The notes beneath the pieces were generated by a model that had not been told where the DNA came from, ran no database searches, and saw nothing but the letters and a program-made list of their open reading frames with translations. From assembly GCA_947179155.2 (NCBI GenBank), contig OX359278.1:15271496-15335495 (forward strand): a DNA stretch of 64,000 bases, given 5' to 3'. The DNA comes from Hedera helix. Lineage: Eukaryota > Streptophyta > Magnoliopsida > Apiales > Araliaceae. Shown in pieces: positions 33,863 through 46,671 of this stretch; the first letter of the stretch is position 1; every line of letters begins with the position of its first letter. Both the position numbers and the translations under genes were made by a program.

Positions 33863-36365
33863 TGATAAAAGTTGATGATATTTTTCTAAAAAAGAGAAGT
33901 GAGTGGACATCATAGTCTACATGATTCTTCTAATGGATTGCTCATTGCGTTGCTATTATTGATCTGAACTTTGTTTAAGAACTTAGCTGCAATTTTTGAT
34001 ATAAACCTTGTAGTCTATTGTATTCTATCAAGAACACAACTGTTGAAGGCTAACCATAATTTATTTGTCATTATCTTAGTCATGATATTCTTTACTGGGC
34101 TATTTGAGCTCACCTTTTCTTTTTGTTCCATTGTTTTTCAACAGGAGATGAGAATGTAGTTGGGTCTAGCCGGGGGATGGAGTGAGAGTCCGAGGGATAG
34201 CTATCGTAGTCTTCGCGTGTTGTAAAATAGTGTGACAATAATCGTGAAAGACTTAGTTGGGTATTATTATACACTGTGTTGTTGTACGTTGCACTACTTG
34301 TAATAATTTTGTTATAGTCTTTTGACAACTCAAGTTTGGGCTGTGTGGGCCCAGATTTGGGGGCGTCACACGACCAGTCAATCGATGAACATCCTTGAAC
34401 GTCTGTGGGGACTTCATATCCAAAATAGCTTTAATTTTCTTCACATTGACCTCAATTACCCTCTTACTAACCAGATAACCAAGAAACTTACCCGACCCCA
34501 ACCCAAAAGTACACTTGGTCAGGTTAAGCCTCATGTTGAAATGTTTGACCGTTTGAAAGTACTCATCCAGATCCTGCAGATGGTCTTAAACTCTTAAGCT
34601 TTTCACGATCAGTCGAAAAACATGGTTCATTGTCATTTGATAAGTCGCTCCTGCATTAGCCTGAATGTCATCCGATTACATGTATATATCGCTCGATGAG
34701 TAATGAAAGCAGTCTTCGAGATGTCCTCCTTAGCCATCGAAATATGATTATATCCCGAAAATGCATCTAGAAAACTAATAATAGAATTCCATGATTTAGT
34801 ATCAATCAACTGATCAAAGTGCGGAAGAGGATAAAAATCTTTAGGACACGTCTTGTTAAGGTCAATGTAAGCAATGCAAACCCTCCACTTTTCATTATGC
34901 TTTCTGACCAAGACCACATTCGCTAGCCATTCCGAATACTCGATCTCCTTGATAATTCTGGCATCTAAAAGCTTTGCCACCTCATCATTAATAATCTTCT
35001 ATCGTTCGAGTGCAAAAATCTGACGCTTCTGATGCATCGGCTTCTTTTCAAGATCAACTGACAGCCTATACATAGCCACATCTTCTGCTATACCAGGCAT
35101 ATCGTGAGGTGTCTAGGTGAAGATGTCTACATATGTCCTTAATAGCTCCACCAATTCATTCCTGACGGTTTCTTACAACTTGACACCTATCTTAATTGTC
35201 TTCAACTTATTACCTAAAATCAATTCAACATCCTCCGTCTCCTCTGCAGGTATTGCGAGCGGTTTTGTTGCATCTTTAGTAATGGCTCCACATCCACCAT
35301 AATTATCTGTTTATGTTTACTAAATCCAACCACCGATAATGTCAAAGTATGGCGATAACATCTATAAGTTATGTTCATGTCCCCCTTTACCTCACTTACT
35401 CTGTTTGTCGTTGAAAATTTCATCTTGAAATGAGGAATATATGTTATCACCTAGAGTGCTGATAGAGTGGTAAGCCCCAAAATTGCATTGTATGCCGAAT
35501 CTGCCTAAACTATAAGGAATTTGACATTGATCTACATTTGTTGAGGAGATGTACTGAAAACTACTGGCAATTCCCCTATCCCGACTGCATGAATTGCTTC
35601 GTCCTCAAATTCATATAAAGGCGACTCCTAACCAACTTCCATCTTGACCCCATCTAAGTCCATCTGCTAATAAACATGGTTATATAGAACATTGACAGAA
35701 GACCCACTATCAATCATAATTCTCTTAATGTCCACGGGGCCAACCCGCGCTGTTATAACCAAAGCTCCTTCGTGTGGCTCACTGCATCTGGGGGTAATCT
35801 TTATCTGAGAAAGAGATAACTGTATTTGGGATTGGTCGATCAGGTTTAACTATCTGCTTTGACAATGCCATCACTATATTTGAGACTGATCGTCGTCGTT
35901 TCCCAGTCTACTTTTAACCGCACCTCCTATAATGACGTCCATAACTCTCCTAGGACTGTCACTCTAATCATCAACCTTATGTTCTATCCGAGGCTGATTT
36001 TGAGTCAGGGTTTCCCATCCTGCAACATACTGAATGAGTTCTCCATTCTAAACATTCTTCTCGGTGAGCTCCTTTAGGTCAAAACACCGTTCAGTTGAAT
36101 GTCCAGACAACTGATGATAGTTACAGAACATCCTTAAAAATCTACACCCTATTTGTGTTCAAAAGAATGTATATTTTAGCATCCTGTGTGTGTGAATGTA
36201 TTTTGATTGATATAATAGTAATATACACAACTAGTAGAGTAGATTTTGAGCCACTCTAGCCTTACGCATTTTGGGCTAGTCTAGCTTTAATGGAAAAAAT
36301 TTGACCCACAAATATATATCGATAATCAACCAAATTAATTCAAGTTAGGACCTTCTTTTGCATAG

Positions 36366-36367
<2 letters not shown>

Positions 36368-36442
<75 letters not shown>
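36368..36442. repeat. (TA)n microsatellite, ~75 bp
   Basis: The longest uninterrupted dinucleotide tract in the window. Confidence 0.95.
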
Positions 36443-36447
<5 letters not shown>

Positions 36448-37004
36448 TGATTTATTGATTCCCTTTTCTTATCTTTTGTTTTTTGTTTCTTTTTTCATTT
36501 TTTTTAGCTGCTTATGTATGCGTGTATATTTTTATACATGATTGCAATTTAATTTAATATATATTTAATTGTTTGTATCTTATTGTATCTTGGGAGGTCA
36601 TTTTCTGTACCCACAATAACTTTAATTTCTTAAAAATATACATATAAAATATCAAGAAAAATATATTTAATTACACTCGAGTCTTATTTGATTCATTGGC
36701 CGTGTCAAATATAACCCTTTTCATGTCTTGATTCCGCAAGAATCTTATTATTGAATGAGTCATTCGCTCCCATTAGGCCATTAGGACACCAGAGAAGCAG
36801 AGTTATTTAACTAAGCAATTATACAACCTATCATAACTACCATATCTTATTATTCTATCCACACAAAATCATATACCAAAACTAACTAATTAACACCACC
36901 ACCACTAACCACACTAGCGACAAATGACATGAAAATTACAATATAGAGTTTCCTTGGACTTTATTATGCAGTGGTTGATGATCTCGAACAAAACATACAT
37001 AATA

Positions 37005-37233
37005 CTTCATCCATTACATATTATAAGATTATTATTAATTTTTTAAATATTTTTAAATTAAAAATTAACATATATTCTATTAATTATAATCAATACAATG
37101 ATAAATACAATAAATTATCTAAAAAATATTATGCATCGTAAATTTTATTATTTTATAATTTTTAACGATTGATTTTTTTTTTAAATTGACATTCAAAAAT
37201 AAATAATAGTCGTATAATTTAGAACAGAAGGAG
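37005..37233. mobile_element. Stowaway-like MITE
   Basis: It begins CTTCATCCATTACATATTAT and continues AAGATTATTATTAATTTTT. It ends AGTCGTATAATTTAGAACAG then AAGGAG. It is flanked by TA on both sides (37003-37004 and 37234-37235). It is a more diverged relative of the element at 5246-5505. Confidence 0.7.
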
Positions 37234-37265
37234 TATAAGATTTTAGCCCATATAATAAATATAAG

Positions 37266-37398
37266 TACACAATATTTAAATACAACATTTATCTTAATTA
37301 TTAAAAAGTGGGATATGACATTGAAATTTGTGTCATATTTAACTTTTTAATAATTAAAATGGATGTAATATTTGATTTTGTATTTATATATTGTGTAT
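37266..37398. mobile_element. Palindromic foldback MITE
   Basis: The ends TACACAATAT and ATATTGTGTA are inverted, as are the inner arms CTTAATTATTAAAAAGT and CTTTTTAATAATTAAAA. A short loop around 'GACATTGAAATTTGTGTC' sits in the middle. The whole element folds back on itself. The inner core matches the palindrome at 16166-16254. Confidence 0.7.
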
Positions 37399-40300
37399 GT
37401 AAACTTGTCCCATCAAAAAACACAAACTTGATCGAAAAATTATTTCATGTTCCTAGAACATGATGAGTAGTATGCTCTTTCCCTCACATACATATGAAGC
37501 CCTTTGTGATAGAACTCACAAAAGACTCACATATGTATAAAGAGGAAAAACAAACAATTCACGATGCTCTACTTGACCTCAGACGCCTATGTAAGATTTT
37601 AGACCATGACCTATATTTATGTTAAATAGTTATCTTCATAAATAATACTACAACTTAAGCAACCCTTTAAGGATGGATACTAATAAGCTCTTACTCCCGT
37701 CTATGTCTATAAATAGAATAATATTAGGTAATTAGAAAAAAAATTGGCCAATTTACGTAAACTAAATATTCATGAACATAATTTGTACAGTACAATTTAT
37801 AAATATCCTATCTAATAAAGTTGCATAGATGAAGTGTCACCATTTTGAAGGAATCTAGGCTATAACCAACATTTAACTTGTAAGAAGATATAAAAATAAC
37901 ATCAGACGCACAAACTGTACACAAAAAATTGTGTATAAAAAATATGATTAATATATTATTTATCAATAAAAATATATAAAATATCTAATTGTAGGTCCCG
38001 TTATTTATTTATTTTTCTTTTTTCTTTTATTTATTCATATTTTTTATTTATAATTTGTGTTCATAATATTATTTAAAATATACTCAAAGAACAGAATTGG
38101 TATATATATTATTGAAGTGGCTAATAATATCAAAAATTCAATTATTCGAAATGAATCTGTAAGAAGTTGTTTCGTTTTGTAAGACGTGTGAATAATTAAT
38201 TAATTAAATTGAAGCTGGATAAAGGTAGCTAGGTTGAGGCACACAACATGCAAAAGTAGCAGACACGTACAAACTAAATAGTAGTCTATGGTGACCTAAC
38301 AAATGGAGTATGTATATAACATAGTAATCTAAGATCATAAAAAAAATATTATATATATTATATACTAAGTCGGTATGCTGTGCTAAACACAAGATTTATA
38401 GTTGTATTTTATTTATTAATTATAATTTATATTATTAAATATATTTTTAATAATAACTAAATAATGATAATGTAATATTATAAATGATACTGAAAAAATA
38501 ATGACCAGTTAAAATCATCATGTCATTTTATTATCTTAAAATAAAAATATATCTTTAATTTTAAATATAACTAAAAAAAATTGTATTCTTAATTTTAAAA
38601 TAGAGTGAGTATTAGTTAAAAATTCTGTATAAAGTGACTTTGAAATGTTAACTTTATTATGATTTTTTAAAATAGTTGGTCGTATAATCTTTTCGAGCAA
38701 TAGTATTCATATTTATTTTTAGTGTTTAATAAAACATCTTGACTGGTCAAAACAAAACAAAGCATGAAAAAAGGAAAAAAAAGTGAAAGAATAATTAAAA
38801 AAAATTCTAAATAAATAGATATTACATTTCAGGTTTCCTACAAATAGAAAACTGAGTACAATTAAATTCCTATAAAGAGAAAAACTACCAATATAATATA
38901 TATTTTATAAGATAATACAAATATAATAAAAATAAATATATTAACTAATTAAATCTAAATATAATTTTATAAATCAACTCAATGTAAAACTAGTCAAAAT
39001 ATTTTAATTAATTTATACAATAGAAATTATAATAAGTAATAAATATAGTCAAAGTTTTGAAATAGGCAAGCGATAACATTGAGTTTTCTCAGCCACGCTT
39101 AATTGAGGAAGCTGACTGATGACCAAATCTTTGAATTCTTACTAGTACTATTTTTTTGTCTTATATATATATATATATTTCATCTCATGAATCTAAAAAC
39201 AAGTGTTTTACGGTATTTGTATGATGTGATACGTAAGTCAAATTCCACGTACCTATCTTTTTGCGCCCATTAACCTCCACGGCAGTAGTCTTTGACGGTT
39301 TGAGTGCTTTTACTTTAGAGTGCCGACATTTTAAAACCCTTTTTCATATATATATATATATATATTACATAATCAATGATTATGAGACTTTATATAAACA
39401 TTAAATTATATATTTTTATTTTAAGACCTAGTAGTTGTAAATTAAAATACAATTATCTCACTAATAAAAACTTATCTCTTATAATAAAGTATTGAAGAGG
39501 AGATTTGTCTATCTCAATAATCAAGTGTTAACCTATATAATTTTGAAATTATAATGCAAATGATGTGGTATCAGGCTATAACTAATATTTTTCTTATACT
39601 ACTGTTTAAAATTAAAAGAGCACATATTAATTTTAAATTAATTTTTTATGTACTTAGATAACTTTTTCCAAATATTTTTCTCTTTCGGCTGATATCCGAT
39701 TTCATGAGTCGGCAGACGCATTATATATGGAGTCAAATATGTGTTAATTGGAAACTTTTGATGGCATGACCTATTATTAATCTAATGCATGCATCACCAA
39801 AAAGTTTTTGGGGAGTTTTATGATTGTTTTTAATCTTTGATGATGATGTTGGTTGAAAAATAATAGTCCATTTTTCGGTGGAATTGGTTTGTGTAATTTG
39901 CTGACCACAGTGGAACTTGCACTGTATTTGTGAATTTAGAAAAAAAAAAAAAAAAAAAAAAAAGAAAGAAAGCAATTTAAGAATTTTGAGAGAAATCGAG
40001 TGAAGGAAAGAAAATTTATTTTCTTTCTTTGTGTTCGTAAGTTTTGGAAGTTAATTTTAACTTAAAATAATATATTATTATTTTACTCTTGTGAGATTTT
40101 ATTTTAAAATTTATTGCAAGTGTAGTTCTGGTATTTAGTTTGTAAGTTAAGTGTTTAGTAAATTTTTTTCCAAATCTTTTTAACTTTTGAAGGAAACTCA
40201 CAAATAAAGAGTGTTTATTCTCCTACGTAAATCCTTCCTTCTCCATTCTTTTCTTTGCATTTTGAAACTCAGAAACACAGTGTTACATTCCCCAAAATGT

Positions 40301-40692
40301 ATCTTTTTCATGTGTGTAACTTCTCTTGCTTTTATAGTGAGTATATAATAATAGTAACTAATTTCCCATATGTTGGTTTTGTCATGGATTAGGAGAATCT
40401 ACGACACTTGAGCATCTTTGGCTATTCTCTTCTGGTAACTGATTATCACTGCCTCTAAAACTGATGGTAAAATTTAAACAAATTTTAGTTTAAAATTATA
40501 AGTATTGCTTATACGATTCATAATAAGTGCTGAATTAAGTTTTCTTCAAACCGAATGCTAAATAATTCGTTGATTTTTAAAGGGAATGACTTATTATATT
40601 ATTTAAAATCAATTCATTTTCAATCCATATAAATATTTAGTTAAAAATTGGCTCAATAATACAAATGAGTTAAACTTGATCAAATATTTTAG
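37399..40692. other. Intergenic, nothing recognised beyond simple repeats
   Basis: AT-rich sequence with short (TA)n tracts near 39164 and 39350 and a poly-A run at 39940-39963. No gene-like frame shows family resemblance. Confidence 0.45.
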
Positions 40693-41065
40693 TACTGTTA
40701 GGTTGCGTATTCACTAGCGTAAATAGACTATTTATATTCAGTCTTATCCCTATAGTCCATTAGACCTAGTGCACTCATATGAGGACTCCTAAGTCCGATA
40801 TGCTTTGGTTTACCACATTGCCACTTAAGGGATTAACTAGTTACCATATCCAATACTAATTTGTATGGTGATTTTCTTTTCTTATAGGATATCTACTACA
40901 CAATTCTTTTTAGGAATTGTTATCATATTAAGTATGTGTGACAACTACAAATACATGGGGAACAATATAAATAAGATACATAATATTCCAACTTATTAAT
41001 ATTTCTTTCCTTTATTATTAACACATCTTGAAGCATGTACTTACTTTTACACCGGAGGAAGCATC
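40693..41065 (+). repeat. LTR-like repeat, copy 1 (pair with 46672-47040)
   Basis: The segment TGTTAGGTTGCGTATTCACT onward shares an ordered series of blocks with 46672-47040: 'GCACTCA(T/C)AT', 'TTGCCACTTAAGGG', 'TAACTAGTTAC', 'ATGTGTGAC(A)ACTA', 'AAATACATG' and 'AACACATCTTGAA'. The two copies are direct repeats about 6 kb apart and flank the copia remnant. They may be LTRs of one element or two separate insertions. Confidence 0.55.
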
Positions 41066-41175
41066 TTATTAACATATCTTGAAGCATGTAGTTACTCTTA
41101 TTAACACATCTTAAAGCATCTTAAAGCATGTACTTACTTTTATTAACACATCTTGAAGCACCTTGAAGCATGATC
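41023..41175. repeat. Degenerate tandem repeat, ~32-45 bp unit
   Basis: 'ATTAACACATCTTGAAGCAT' followed by GTACTTACTTTT recurs about four times with small insertions such as doubled 'CATCTTAAAG'. Confidence 0.7.
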
Positions 41176-41489
41176 TTGGATCTTTAGGATAGTTATGTGT
41201 TGATGAAGCTTTTCATGCCCCAATGGTAACTTTCAAGGTTGCTCTTTACGATATGATTAACTTGGATCTCAAGGTCAAACTTCTTGTAGTTCGTTCTTCG
41301 ATGTTGACTGACTCTACGCTTTGGCTGTCTGGTAGTCGTTCTTCTATTTGACTGTCTGGAGTACTTCTTCATTTTAGTTATGTTTTTCTATTACTTTTAC
41401 GAACTCTCAGTCCTTTGCATTCTGCTTGATGACTTTACTAGTTGCTTAGTTCAATTTTTGATCTCAGAGTAACAAAGTCTCAGCTCTTT

Positions 41490-41770
41490 GAACTTTTATC
41501 CGATCTCTTGTTTGATCTCTATATCCGATCTCTTGTCCAAACTCATATTTGTTCTTTTATCCGAACTCTTCTGATCTTTGAGACAGTCTCTTGTTCAAAC
41601 TCATATCTGATCGTTTGTCCAAACTCATTTGATCTTCCATTCGAACTTATCTGATCTTTGATCCTATCTCTTTATCTTTATCTGATATTTTGTCTGAACT
41701 CATATGATCTCTGATCCGATCTCTTTATCTTTATCTGATTTGTTGTCGGAACTCATTTGATCTTTTGTCT
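41490..41770. repeat. Degenerate tandem array of TGATCT...GTCCGAACTCAT units
   Basis: Variants of 'TCCGATCTCTT', 'TTTGTCCGAACTCAT' and 'TGATCTTT' alternate with a spacing of about 20-45 bp over roughly 280 bp. The array ends where the copia coding remnant begins on the other strand. Confidence 0.7.
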
Positions 41771-41774
41771 GAAC

Positions 41775-42869
41775 TCATTTGTTGTTCTTTATTATAATAT
41801 TAAAACCATACTTCTCCAACATAGGAATTGAAATAATATTTCTAATAAGTACTGTAACATAATAACAATTACTTAAAATAATGGACTTGCCCATAGATAG
41901 TGCAAAACAATAAGTTCCTACAGCTAATGTAGCAACATGTGCTCTATTCCCCACGTATAGGACGAATTCCCCTTTGCTCAACTTTCTACTTCTGCTTAGT
42001 CCATACACATTATTGTATATGTGAGAACCACAACCGGTACCTAATACCCAAGTAGAACTTTAACTTACAAAAATATTTATTTCAATCATGAACAAACTTG
42101 AATTTGTAGTAAAAGCTTCTTTAAACTTCTTCTGCTTAGCTACTATAAGATACTCTTTGCAGTTTTTCTTCTAATGACCTCGCTTGTTGTAATGGTAACA
42201 GATTCATTTGTTGTCAGGTTCAGCTTTCTTTATATCCTTGGCTTTCGCCTTGTCTTTAGCCTTCTTCTTTTTCTTCTTTTCAGAAGAACATTTGAGTCTC
42301 TTCCTCTTCTTGAAAGAATTATTTACCAATAACACTTGGTCCTTCTTGGATGGTAAGTGACCCTCCGCTATTTTTAACATGTTAAGTAACTAAGGTAAAC
42401 TGACGTCCAACTTATTCATGTGAAAGTTCACAACAAATTGTGAGAAGGTGTCTGGGAGTGACTGCAAGATCAAATCTCGGCTCAACTCCCCATCCATGAC
42501 TTAGCGAGATCGAAAGAGCTCTTTAGATATCTGATATCTAGTAGTCATACTTTGCTCACCATACAAATCTTTGAGGTACAACAAGATAGTAGATGTATCC
42601 ATTTTTTCATGCTGACGTTGAAACTCGTTACTCATGAATACGAGTATGATGCATTGAGCCACAAATACATCATCTTGTTACTTCTTGAAAGTAGCAATCT
42701 CTTCCTCAGAGGCTTCTTTGGCAACACTTGTAGGGACAGGTGAGTTTAGGACATAGGAAAATTTTTCAGCAATGAGAACAATTCTCAAATTCCTTAACAA
42801 GTCAATGTAATTCGGTCCGATCAATTTGTTAGCATCTAGTATGCTCCGCAGTATAAGTGAATTAGACAT
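41775..42869 (-). pseudogene. Decayed Ty1/copia gag and protease start
   Basis: On the minus strand: gag start 'MSNSLILRSILDANKLIGPN', then 'AEKFSYVLNSPVPTSVAKEA', 'QCIMLVFMSNEFQRQHEKMD', 'LPDTFSQFVVNFHMNKLDVS', a Lys-rich stretch, and a zinc knuckle with in-frame stop, 'CYHYNKRGH*KKNCKEYL'. The protease region reads 'WVLGTGCGSHIYNNVYGLSR', where the usual catalytic DTG is GTG, so the catalytic Asp is lost. 'AVGTYCFALSMGKSI' and 'NCYYVTVLIRNIISIPML' follow from the gag-pre-integrase part. A block normally present in gag after the 'FRSR' segment is missing. Integrase, RT and the 3' LTR are absent below 41775. Confidence 0.85.
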
Positions 42870-44828
42870 TTGTAAAATTCTGCATGTGAAATAACAATAT
42901 TTTAACATACATTCATTTTATTAATTACCAAAATAAATTAGGTCTTTATTTAAATTGACATCTCCCACTATTTTCATCAAACTATATTATTCTCTTTATA
43001 CAGTTCGACAAATCTAATTAAAGAATTACTAGTGAGATAAGGATCCTATTAATATAAATATAGTCTTGTGTGTGCATAATAAACTTTATGTATTCAACTG
43101 GTAGACAACTCCTTATCGATTACATCAACATGTAACTCCTTTTTAATTTTGCCTCTAGATTATACTTTAATAGTCAAGAGTGTACACATTCGAATTAAAA
43201 TAATCTAAGTTTAGTTCAACCTATCATTCCATATAAGTGAAGAAAAAAATACCGTCATTGTGTGTGTATAACAAAACAATATCGTTCAATCCTTATAAAC
43301 ATCTAATGTAATAAACAAATAGGTGATTTAGATATTTAATACAAGTCTTATGTGTGTACAACAAACTCATATTAAACATTTAATACTCTATTATTTTATT
43401 ACGTTAAAAGGCGACGTTCGATATTCGTAATATTTTTTAATGTTACAACTTAATACATTTACCTTGAGGGGTTTGTTATTAATTGTCTCATCAAGTTTAG
43501 TGCGCATGCACACACTCATATATATAAAATATGCGTCATATTATTTAACATGTGAAACATGTTTGATAATATATAATATAGATTATGAACTTTATTCAAG
43601 TTTGGTTTATTCGAGTCACCAAATAAATCAAATAGACAAACCTAGGGTGCAAGAACAAATACATTGAATATAATTCTTACATTCAAAATTCGGGCTCCAT
43701 TATAAACAAATCTTCATGCGTTTCTTGTTCTTAGACTCCAATTATTCAAATAATTCTATCTATTTCCTAATACAAACTATTTATATAAAATAGAAACCTT
43801 GATCAACAGTCAAGAGGAAGTATATAGGAAGGAGATTGAATTTATAACAGAAAATTTTAGAAAGATGAGGTACACATACCCCATTTATTAAAACACATTC
43901 ATTCATGCAACCAACTAAAATAAATTCAATCAAATTGGTCAATAATTCATAATTAATTCATCGTATTATCATACGTATCATCATATGTATCAATATATAA
44001 TTAATATCATACATATCATCATATGCATCATTCATCTCATGAACTAAAATCATTTCAGATATATATATCGATATCATTTAATAGGCAATTAAAGTTGCAT
44101 GAAATTCAATTTTAAATTTAAAATAAACTATTTATTTTAATTATAAAATCATATAAAATAACCTTTTATTTTAAATTTTTTTAAAACTGCACAAAAATAA
44201 AATTCGGACAGAAAACGGACTGAGCGCTCTGGCTCTCAGCTGAACGCTCTGGCCTTCAAAATAGAAGCCCGAGGGCCCTGGCGTTCAGCCTCAGCGACAG
44301 CTTTCCCTATTTTTTCCTGCAGTCGTGATTTTGATCTAAAACATAATTTTTTACAATTTTTTTCAAAATCCATAATTTTATATAACAAATTGTGTCCAAT
44401 AAATTATTCTAAACACATACCCATACATATACAGAATTAAAACAATTAATAATTCGCATAAATTTGACTCTTAATGTCATTATTGGTTTGCAAAAACATG
44501 GTATACATATAATTAAATTATATAACGCAGTGAAAACGTGCAATGAAATAATTTTAAAATTTGTCTACAAATCAAAACCATGATATTTCTTATGCGATAC
44601 TATTAATTGAGGAAGGATAACGAGTTATACCTTTGTAAATTCAAATCTTCAACAGGTACGAGTTCACCTCCAAATCCTTCGTGTTCCTCTTCAATTCCAC
44701 AGATTAGAATCTCTATATCAACGTTAGCTACCTAAGTGTGCAACCTCTAAAGATGATCTACTAAGAATAATATGAATTAAAGAAGTAATTTAGGTTTTTA
44801 TAAATCTTGGGTGATTAACCTTAATTCT

Positions 44829-44829
44829 T

Positions 44830-44860
<31 letters not shown>

Positions 44861-44862
44861 TA
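44829..44862. repeat. (CT)n microsatellite
   Basis: CT units with one GT interruption, within the copia leader region. Confidence 0.85.
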
Positions 44863-45120
44863 GATGTAGAGAATTATTATAAGTATTTTTCAATACTTGA
44901 AAAGTGTGAGTGACCCTAATCTATAATAAGACTCCTCTTATTTATAGATCTGATCAACCCTCCTAAACTCTTTATGAATAAGGTTTTAATTTAACTCCTA
45001 ATCTAATTAAGAACTAAATTAATTTAATATAATAATTACAATTCATAAACTCTTTAGAAACTTAATTATTTATAATGAGAGTACTTCTTATTAATTAATT
45101 CCTAAACTATTTAGGAACTA

Positions 45121-45125
<5 letters not shown>

Positions 45126-45152
<27 letters not shown>
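45126..45152. repeat. (AAT)n microsatellite
   Basis: About nine AAT units. A shorter ATT run follows at about 45262. Confidence 0.85.
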
Positions 45153-45898
45153 GACTCATTTTATTCATTTATAATTAGTATTTATAAAATACATAATTAT
45201 AAATATTAAGCTATTGAATTTATTTTATCAACATAGTATAAATTAAATATACTTAATTTATTATTATTATTATTATGTCATTACTTCTAAAATAAATATT
45301 TCTCATTTACAGTATGAACCTTTAGGTTAAATATTTAACCGGTTGTAAAATAAATAAATTAAAACCATTCTAATATTATTTATAATAATAAATTATTTTT
45401 TTTAATTTATTTATAAATAAATGCTTATTTATTCTACAATAAGGGTAAAACCCCTTAGCAGCAAACGACTTTTCGGATAATATGAATACCAACACTTGAT
45501 CATAAAGAACCTATTCTGCGAATAGTTACCGTATAATTCAATCATTCTACTACACAATATCCCAATCAAATATAAATATGAAATTATTGTCAAGTCTTAT
45601 TTAATTTGATCATATGTATATCGATACCAAAATGCACAATTCTAAATAATGATAATTCGAAACTCCTTTCTAATTTCATTATACCTTGGTCAAGGACTAC
45701 TGAGTTGTCATTTATCGAATCACATTGGACATTCTCTTTCTTTACTCTAAGTGGTAAATCTTTTGTTGATCATTCACCTATCTTCATGCATAACTTATTA
45801 TACTCGAGCATATTTTTTGTTATACCCATATAGTCTTAAGGAATATGACAAAATATAACTCATCATACACAAGATACTATGATGATCTCAAGTCCAAG

Positions 45899-46150
45899 CA
45901 CTATAAGAAAAAAGCTTATTTCCAACGGAATTAAGTTTTTTTTCGATGGAAAATGTAAAATCGTCGGAATCCGTCGTAAAAAGTGCTACATTGACAAGAA
46001 AAATGCCCTATTTCGACCGAATAGGTCCATTTTTGACAGATTTATACCCGACGCAATTATTTACGATCGAATTTTTAACGAACAATTTCGACGGAATAAA
46101 CTTATTTCCGACGGAATTGCCCGTTAAAAATAAGCTTTTTTCTTATAGTG
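45899..46150. mobile_element. Non-autonomous CACTA (En/Spm) MITE, 252 bp
   Basis: The termini are perfect inverted repeats: CACTATAAGAAAAAAGCTTA at 45899, and its complement ending TTTTTTCTTATAGTG at 46150. Subterminal copies of TCCGACGGAA and TCCGTCG-type motifs occur inside, as is typical of CACTA elements. The 3-bp flanks are AAG and AAT, an imperfect duplication. It lies inside the copia LTR/leader region. Open frames across it (e.g. 45879-46127) are not genes. Confidence 0.85.
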
Positions 46151-46671
46151 AATGATCACTTGTACTACTATCATATTAGGAACTCCTATTGACAGGCAAA
46201 TAAAACTCCATTAGGTGTTCTTTAAGCGAGTCACATTTAGTGAACTTATTCTCCAATAAACACTTATATACTTGTTTTAGTTTATCAACACAAATAATTT
46301 ATGAGGTCAATCATTCTCTTCATAAGAGAAAATATAGTATGTACTAATATATTCAGATTTACTAATCTCCAATTTAGTGATCCCACGATTAGGAATATTT
46401 TAGTTTTGAGCTATCTAGAATTTAGATCTCATTAGCATAATCAACATTATGATTTTAAAAATATTTCTCCAAAACTATGGATTTATTCATTTAATTAATT
46501 CAACCAATCAATCATGAATAAAAATACCTTTAAGTAAATCAATCTTTTATTAATAATTGAATAAGATTACAAAATATATACTTATCATATTAACATATGG
46601 TTGGCTTGAGGGCATACTACTTGCATCATCATCAAATAAAAAATAGGCATAATCATAAATATACACTAACA

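Larger units (their letters stand above)
31318..34370 (+). mobile_element. Long solo LTR, 3053 bp, inserted in gypsy RT with perfect 5-bp TSD
   Basis: It begins TGTAAGACCCCGAATTTT and ends GATTTGGGGGCGTCACA. CGACC flanks both sides (31313-31317 and 34371-34375). Removing the insertion and one CGACC restores the continuous gypsy reading frame. A TATA box (CTATAAATAC, 32327-32336) followed by a CT-rich leader indicates plus orientation. No second LTR, PBS or coding region is inside, so it is a solo LTR left by recombination. Unusually for its size it carries three separate tandem arrays. The long LTR and gypsy-like ends suggest a Tat/Retand-type Ty3/gypsy source, which is inference. Confidence 0.85.
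30130..36170 (-). pseudogene. Decayed Ty3/gypsy gag-protease-RT-RNase H
   Basis: On the minus strand, in order: a gag zinc-knuckle-like 'CNYHQLSGHSTERCF' near 36100; protease 'IMIDSGSSVNVLYNHVY' near 35700 with stops after it; 'DSAYNAILGLTTLSAL' and 'FKMKFSTTNRVSEVKGD' near 35450; and reverse transcriptase 'KTCPKDFYPLPHFDQLID' and 'FLDAFSGYNHISM' (34980-34633). The YVDD-type catalytic motif is replaced by 'HVFRLIVKSL'. After 'VHRLTGRV' the frame is split by a solo LTR (31318-34370) and resumes with 'ATLKRFMSRSTKRCLPFFDT'. RNase H follows: 'ALYVNGSLTVDVSGAGI', 'HILIFSDSQLVVKQI' and 'NIVADALCRLATT'. No integrase or flanking LTRs of its own are recognised. Confidence 0.85.
42870..46671 (-). repeat. 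Leader and 5' LTR region of the copia remnant
   Basis: On the minus strand a copia-like LTR start, TGTTAGTGTATATTTATG, lies at 46671 and is followed by 'AGTATGCCCTCAAGCCAACC', a phrase resembling the starts of many plant copia LTRs. A TATA box (CTATAAATAAGAG) near 44945 is followed by an AG-rich leader at 44829-44862. The LTR/leader border and the primer-binding site could not be placed. Small repeats (CTCTCT near 44829, ATA units at 45126-45152) and a CACTA MITE lie inside. Confidence 0.5.

Noticed and set aside
45879..46155. Two overlapping 70-80 codon open frames
   Set aside because: They are produced by the subterminal repeats of the CACTA MITE.
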